Source: JBNGDW01 sp049975325 (lineage in GTDB: Bacteria > Cloacimonadota > Cloacimonadia > JGIOTU-2 > JBNGDW01). From it: a stretch of DNA of 8,358 nt. Below are positions 7,142-8,358 of this stretch, piece after piece. The stretch is taken from NCBI GenBank assembly GCA_049975325.1, contig JBNGDW010000068.1, forward strand, positions 1 through 8,358, in the 5' to 3' direction. The notes under the pieces were generated by a model. The model saw only the letters and a list, made by a program, of their open reading frames with translations, made no database searches and was not told the origin of the DNA. A program made the translations under genes and the position numbers. Numbering within the stretch: the stretch's first letter is position 1; each line of letters opens with the position of its first letter.

Positions 7142-7823
7142 TTAATCATATTTACGCTCACCGAATATCTTTGTGCCTATACGAACAATATTTGCCCCTT
7201 CCTCTATGGCTATCTTGTAAGAATTGGTCATTCCCATTGAAAGATATCTCATCTCCACATTAGGCAAACCCAGCTCTTTGATCCTATCGAAAATCTTTCT
7301 CGTTTCCACAAAATAAGGTCTCGAATCTTCAGGATTGCCAAAGCGAGGTCCCATTGTCATAAGTCCCATTACTTTTATATGTTGCAGTCCCGCAATCTGC
7401 CTAATTAGCTGTTCAGCGTCTTCTGGTAGCACGCCGGATTTCTGTTCTTCCTTGCCGCTATTTATCTCGACGAATACTGGCATTACCTTACCAATCTGTT
7501 TGCACCTTTTGTCAATTTCAGTTGCTATTTTTACGGAGTCAACCGTTTCTATCTTGTCGAACATTCTGACCACATATTTCACTTTATTTCTTTGTAAATG
7601 CNNNNNNNNNNAAATGCCCTATAAAATGCCACTGCACTTTATTTCCAATAACTTCAAACTTTTTCATAGCTTCCTGTACATAATTTTCGCCAATAATTTT
7701 TACTCCTGCATCAATCGCCGCCAGAATTTCCTCTGGTGTCCGTGTCTTGGTCGCTGCTACTAATTGGACACCTTTTGGTAATTCATTTAATATTTTTTTT
7801 ACATTATCCTGGATTGTACCCAT
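7142..7823 (-). CDS. yggS: YggS/PLPHP-family pyridoxal 5'-phosphate homeostasis protein, interrupted only by an assembly gap
   Basis: This gene encodes a cytoplasmic single-domain PLP-binding protein (alanine racemase N-terminal, TIM-barrel fold) that controls vitamin B6 and amino/keto-acid balance and has no known catalytic role. Residues LVAATKT (21-27) carry the PLP lysine K26. GENYVQEA (45-52), WHFIGH (65-70), the later SGV, GLMTMGP, LSMGMT and VRIGTKIFGER segments are all family hallmarks. Ten Ns at 7602-7611 split the frame. Bases AAATGC occur on both sides of the Ns. Removing the Ns and one copy (16 nt) restores WHFIGHLQRNKVKYVVRM in a continuous 221-residue frame, the usual family length. 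The gene is therefore probably intact in the organism. The ATG at 7823 has GAGAGGAGAGG upstream. It lies 44 nt after the zinc-ribbon gene and is likely co-transcribed with it. Confidence 0.93.
7602..7611. other. Assembly gap of 10 Ns with 6-nt flanking overlap
   Basis: Ten Ns interrupt yggS. The left flank ends in AAATGC and the right flank begins with AAATGC, so the two contigs overlap by 6 nt and no sequence seems to be missing. Joining them restores the conserved HLQxNK segment of YggS. The round gap length suggests a scaffolder placeholder. Confidence 0.95.
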
Positions 7824-7867
7824 TTACCTCTCCTCTCATAATTTACCTTTTTGTTTATCTTGAGGAA

Positions 7868-8083
7868 TTATGTATTTTTTATCTTAATCCATTTCCCTTG
7901 GTCAATACCAATAATATTTCCGCATTGGCACTTGACCTTATCACCATCTCGTACACTGCTATCTTCAATTATTCGCTCTTTCCAGCAATGCCATAGTCGT
8001 CCTTTTCCAATTTTTAGATACTTGAAGATTTTTTGATGACATTTCGGGCATTTTATTATCATCACTTTAGATGTATCTGCCAA
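7868..8083 (-). CDS. Small zinc-ribbon protein of unknown function
   Basis: This 71-residue basic protein has five cysteines. CPKC (12-15) and CQC (52-54) form two knuckles that could bind one zinc, and a further conserved-looking cysteine sits in LWHCWKERI (30-38). I see no membrane segment or signal peptide. The product could bind nucleic acid or a protein partner, but I do not recognise a named family. Two starts are possible. TTG at 8083 has AAGGAGGG at 8088-8095, about five bases upstream, and overlaps the UPF0282 gene by 22 nt. ATG at 8062 begins MIIKCPKC and overlaps the upstream TGA by one base (TGATG), as in coupled translation, but has no properly spaced Shine-Dalgarno. I annotate TTG because of the ribosome site, although the AGG codons there also encode UPF0282 arginines. 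It sits between the UPF0282 gene and yggS. Confidence 0.75.
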   Translation of the reverse strand: MADTSKVMIIKCPKCHQKIFKYLKIGKGRLWHCWKERIIEDSSVRDGDKVKCQCGNIIGIDQGKWIKIKNT

Positions 8084-8358
8084 AGTTCCCTCCTTCTTGC
8101 TTCAAGCATATCATTTGGGATTCCTATAAATTCCGCTGCAGTTTGAACTTTGACATTCTTTAGCTTTGCTGCCTCAAAAACTTCTGCTATCCTGTCTTTC
8201 CACTCCAAATCTCTAAGAAAATGATGATCTATCACCAATGAAATCCGCCGGCTGGCGGACAAGTTTTCAATGATTTTTATCATATTTTTGATTGAGGCAT
8301 TCAGACTTTCGTGGCTATATCTGAAACCCAGCATATAAGAAAGCGGACCGTCCAGGAT
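8062..8358 (-). CDS. UPF0282-family metallo-beta-lactamase-fold hydrolase, C-terminal part
   Basis: Only the last 98 residues or so lie in the window. The frame is open to the right edge and starts ILDGPLSYMLGFRYS, so the methionine at 8334 is internal and not a start. DGPLSYMLGFRYS corresponds to the DGPPTYLLGYR segment of UPF0282 (COG2248), and VIDHHFLRDLEW to its DHHLLRD motif. AAEFIG and LEARRREL near the end also fit. The family is predicted to be a metal-dependent hydrolase, mostly in archaea, with no settled substrate, and the usual length is about 300 residues. The stop TGA overlaps the start region of the zinc-ribbon gene. A GC-rich palindrome at 8244-8259 encodes SASRR just before the DHH motif. 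The metal-binding HxHxDH motif would be outside the window. Confidence 0.88.
   Translation of the reverse strand: MLDGPLSYMLGFRYSHESLNASIKNMIKIIENLSASRRISLVIDHHFLRDLEWKDRIAEVFEAAKLKNVKVQTAAEFIGIPNDMLEARRRELWQIHLK
8088..8095 (-). promoter_or_regulatory. Shine-Dalgarno that supports a TTG start for the zinc-ribbon gene
   Basis: AAGGAGGG on the minus strand, inside the end of the UPF0282 gene, stands about 5 nt before the TTG at 8081-8083. It is too far (over 25 nt) from the alternative ATG at 8062. The same bases encode the conserved arginine run of UPF0282, so the match could be partly chance. Confidence 0.45.
8244..8259. repeat. GC-rich 16-nt palindrome inside a coding sequence
   Basis: TCCGCC (8244-8249) and GGCGGA (8254-8259) form perfect 6-nt arms around GGCT. 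Thirteen of the 16 bases are G or C, in strongly AT-rich surroundings. It is in frame within the UPF0282 gene, where it encodes most of SASRRI just before the conserved DHH strand. It looks like a short dispersed palindromic element, but only one copy is seen in this window. Confidence 0.6.

Noticed and set aside
7335..7763. Plus-strand open frame of 142 codons opposite yggS
   Set aside because: It reads through the N run, lies antisense to a conserved gene and resembles no protein. The other plus-strand open frames in the window are shadows of the minus-strand genes in the same way.
7142..7823. yggS as a pseudogene or two separate genes
   Set aside because: The break coincides exactly with the N run, and a 6-nt flank overlap restores an intact conserved protein.
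8332..8334. ATG at 8334 as the start of the UPF0282 gene
   Set aside because: The frame stays open to the window edge and the preceding residues ILDGPLSY belong to a conserved family motif, so the gene continues outside the window.

Overview
The window is about 8.4 kb of AT-rich DNA in which every supported gene lies on the minus strand, so transcription runs from position 8358 towards 1. Good Shine-Dalgarno sequences, a TTG start candidate, ATGA-type overlaps and a clear sigma70-like promoter point to a bacterium. The di-myo-inositol phosphate (DIP) genes suggest a thermophile or a relative of one, because DIP is a compatible solute typical of hyperthermophiles. A run of exactly 10 Ns suggests a scaffolded, probably metagenomic, assembly. 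I cannot name a species. The UPF0282 family at the right edge is mainly archaeal, so an archaeal or deep-branching bacterial origin should stay open.

Right block (7142-8358). This block holds the C-terminal part of a UPF0282 metallo-beta-lactamase-fold hydrolase, a small zinc-ribbon protein that overlaps it, and a YggS/PLPHP pyridoxal-phosphate homeostasis protein. The yggS gene looks split by the N run. The 6 bases on the two sides of the Ns are identical, and collapsing them restores an intact 221-residue protein, so the break is an assembly artefact. A weak terminator-like hairpin follows yggS.

Left block (100-7019). A strong promoter candidate (TTGGCA, 16 bp, TATATT) precedes six tightly spaced genes: myo-inositol-1-phosphate synthase (ino1), two GT-B-like glycosyltransferases, two GH130 mannoside phosphorylase-family proteins, and a fused CTP:inositol-1-phosphate cytidylyltransferase/DIPP synthase (IPCT-DIPPS). 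Gaps after the third gene are 11 and 19 nt, and the last pair overlaps by 4 nt.

How it may work. Ino1 makes inositol-1-phosphate from glucose-6-phosphate. IPCT activates it to CDP-inositol, and the membrane DIPPS domain joins CDP-inositol to a second inositol-1-phosphate, giving phosphorylated DIP. Placing two glycosyltransferases and two GH130 enzymes between the first and last DIP genes suggests that the product is glycosylated, perhaps with beta-mannose as in Thermotoga mannosyl-DIP, and that the sugar is trimmed or recovered by phosphorolysis. That link is inference. The individual family calls are firm for Ino1, IPCT-DIPPS, YggS and both GH130s.

The left edge (1-70) is a heptamer-like intergenic repeat, and a GC-rich 16-nt palindrome sits inside the UPF0282 coding sequence.
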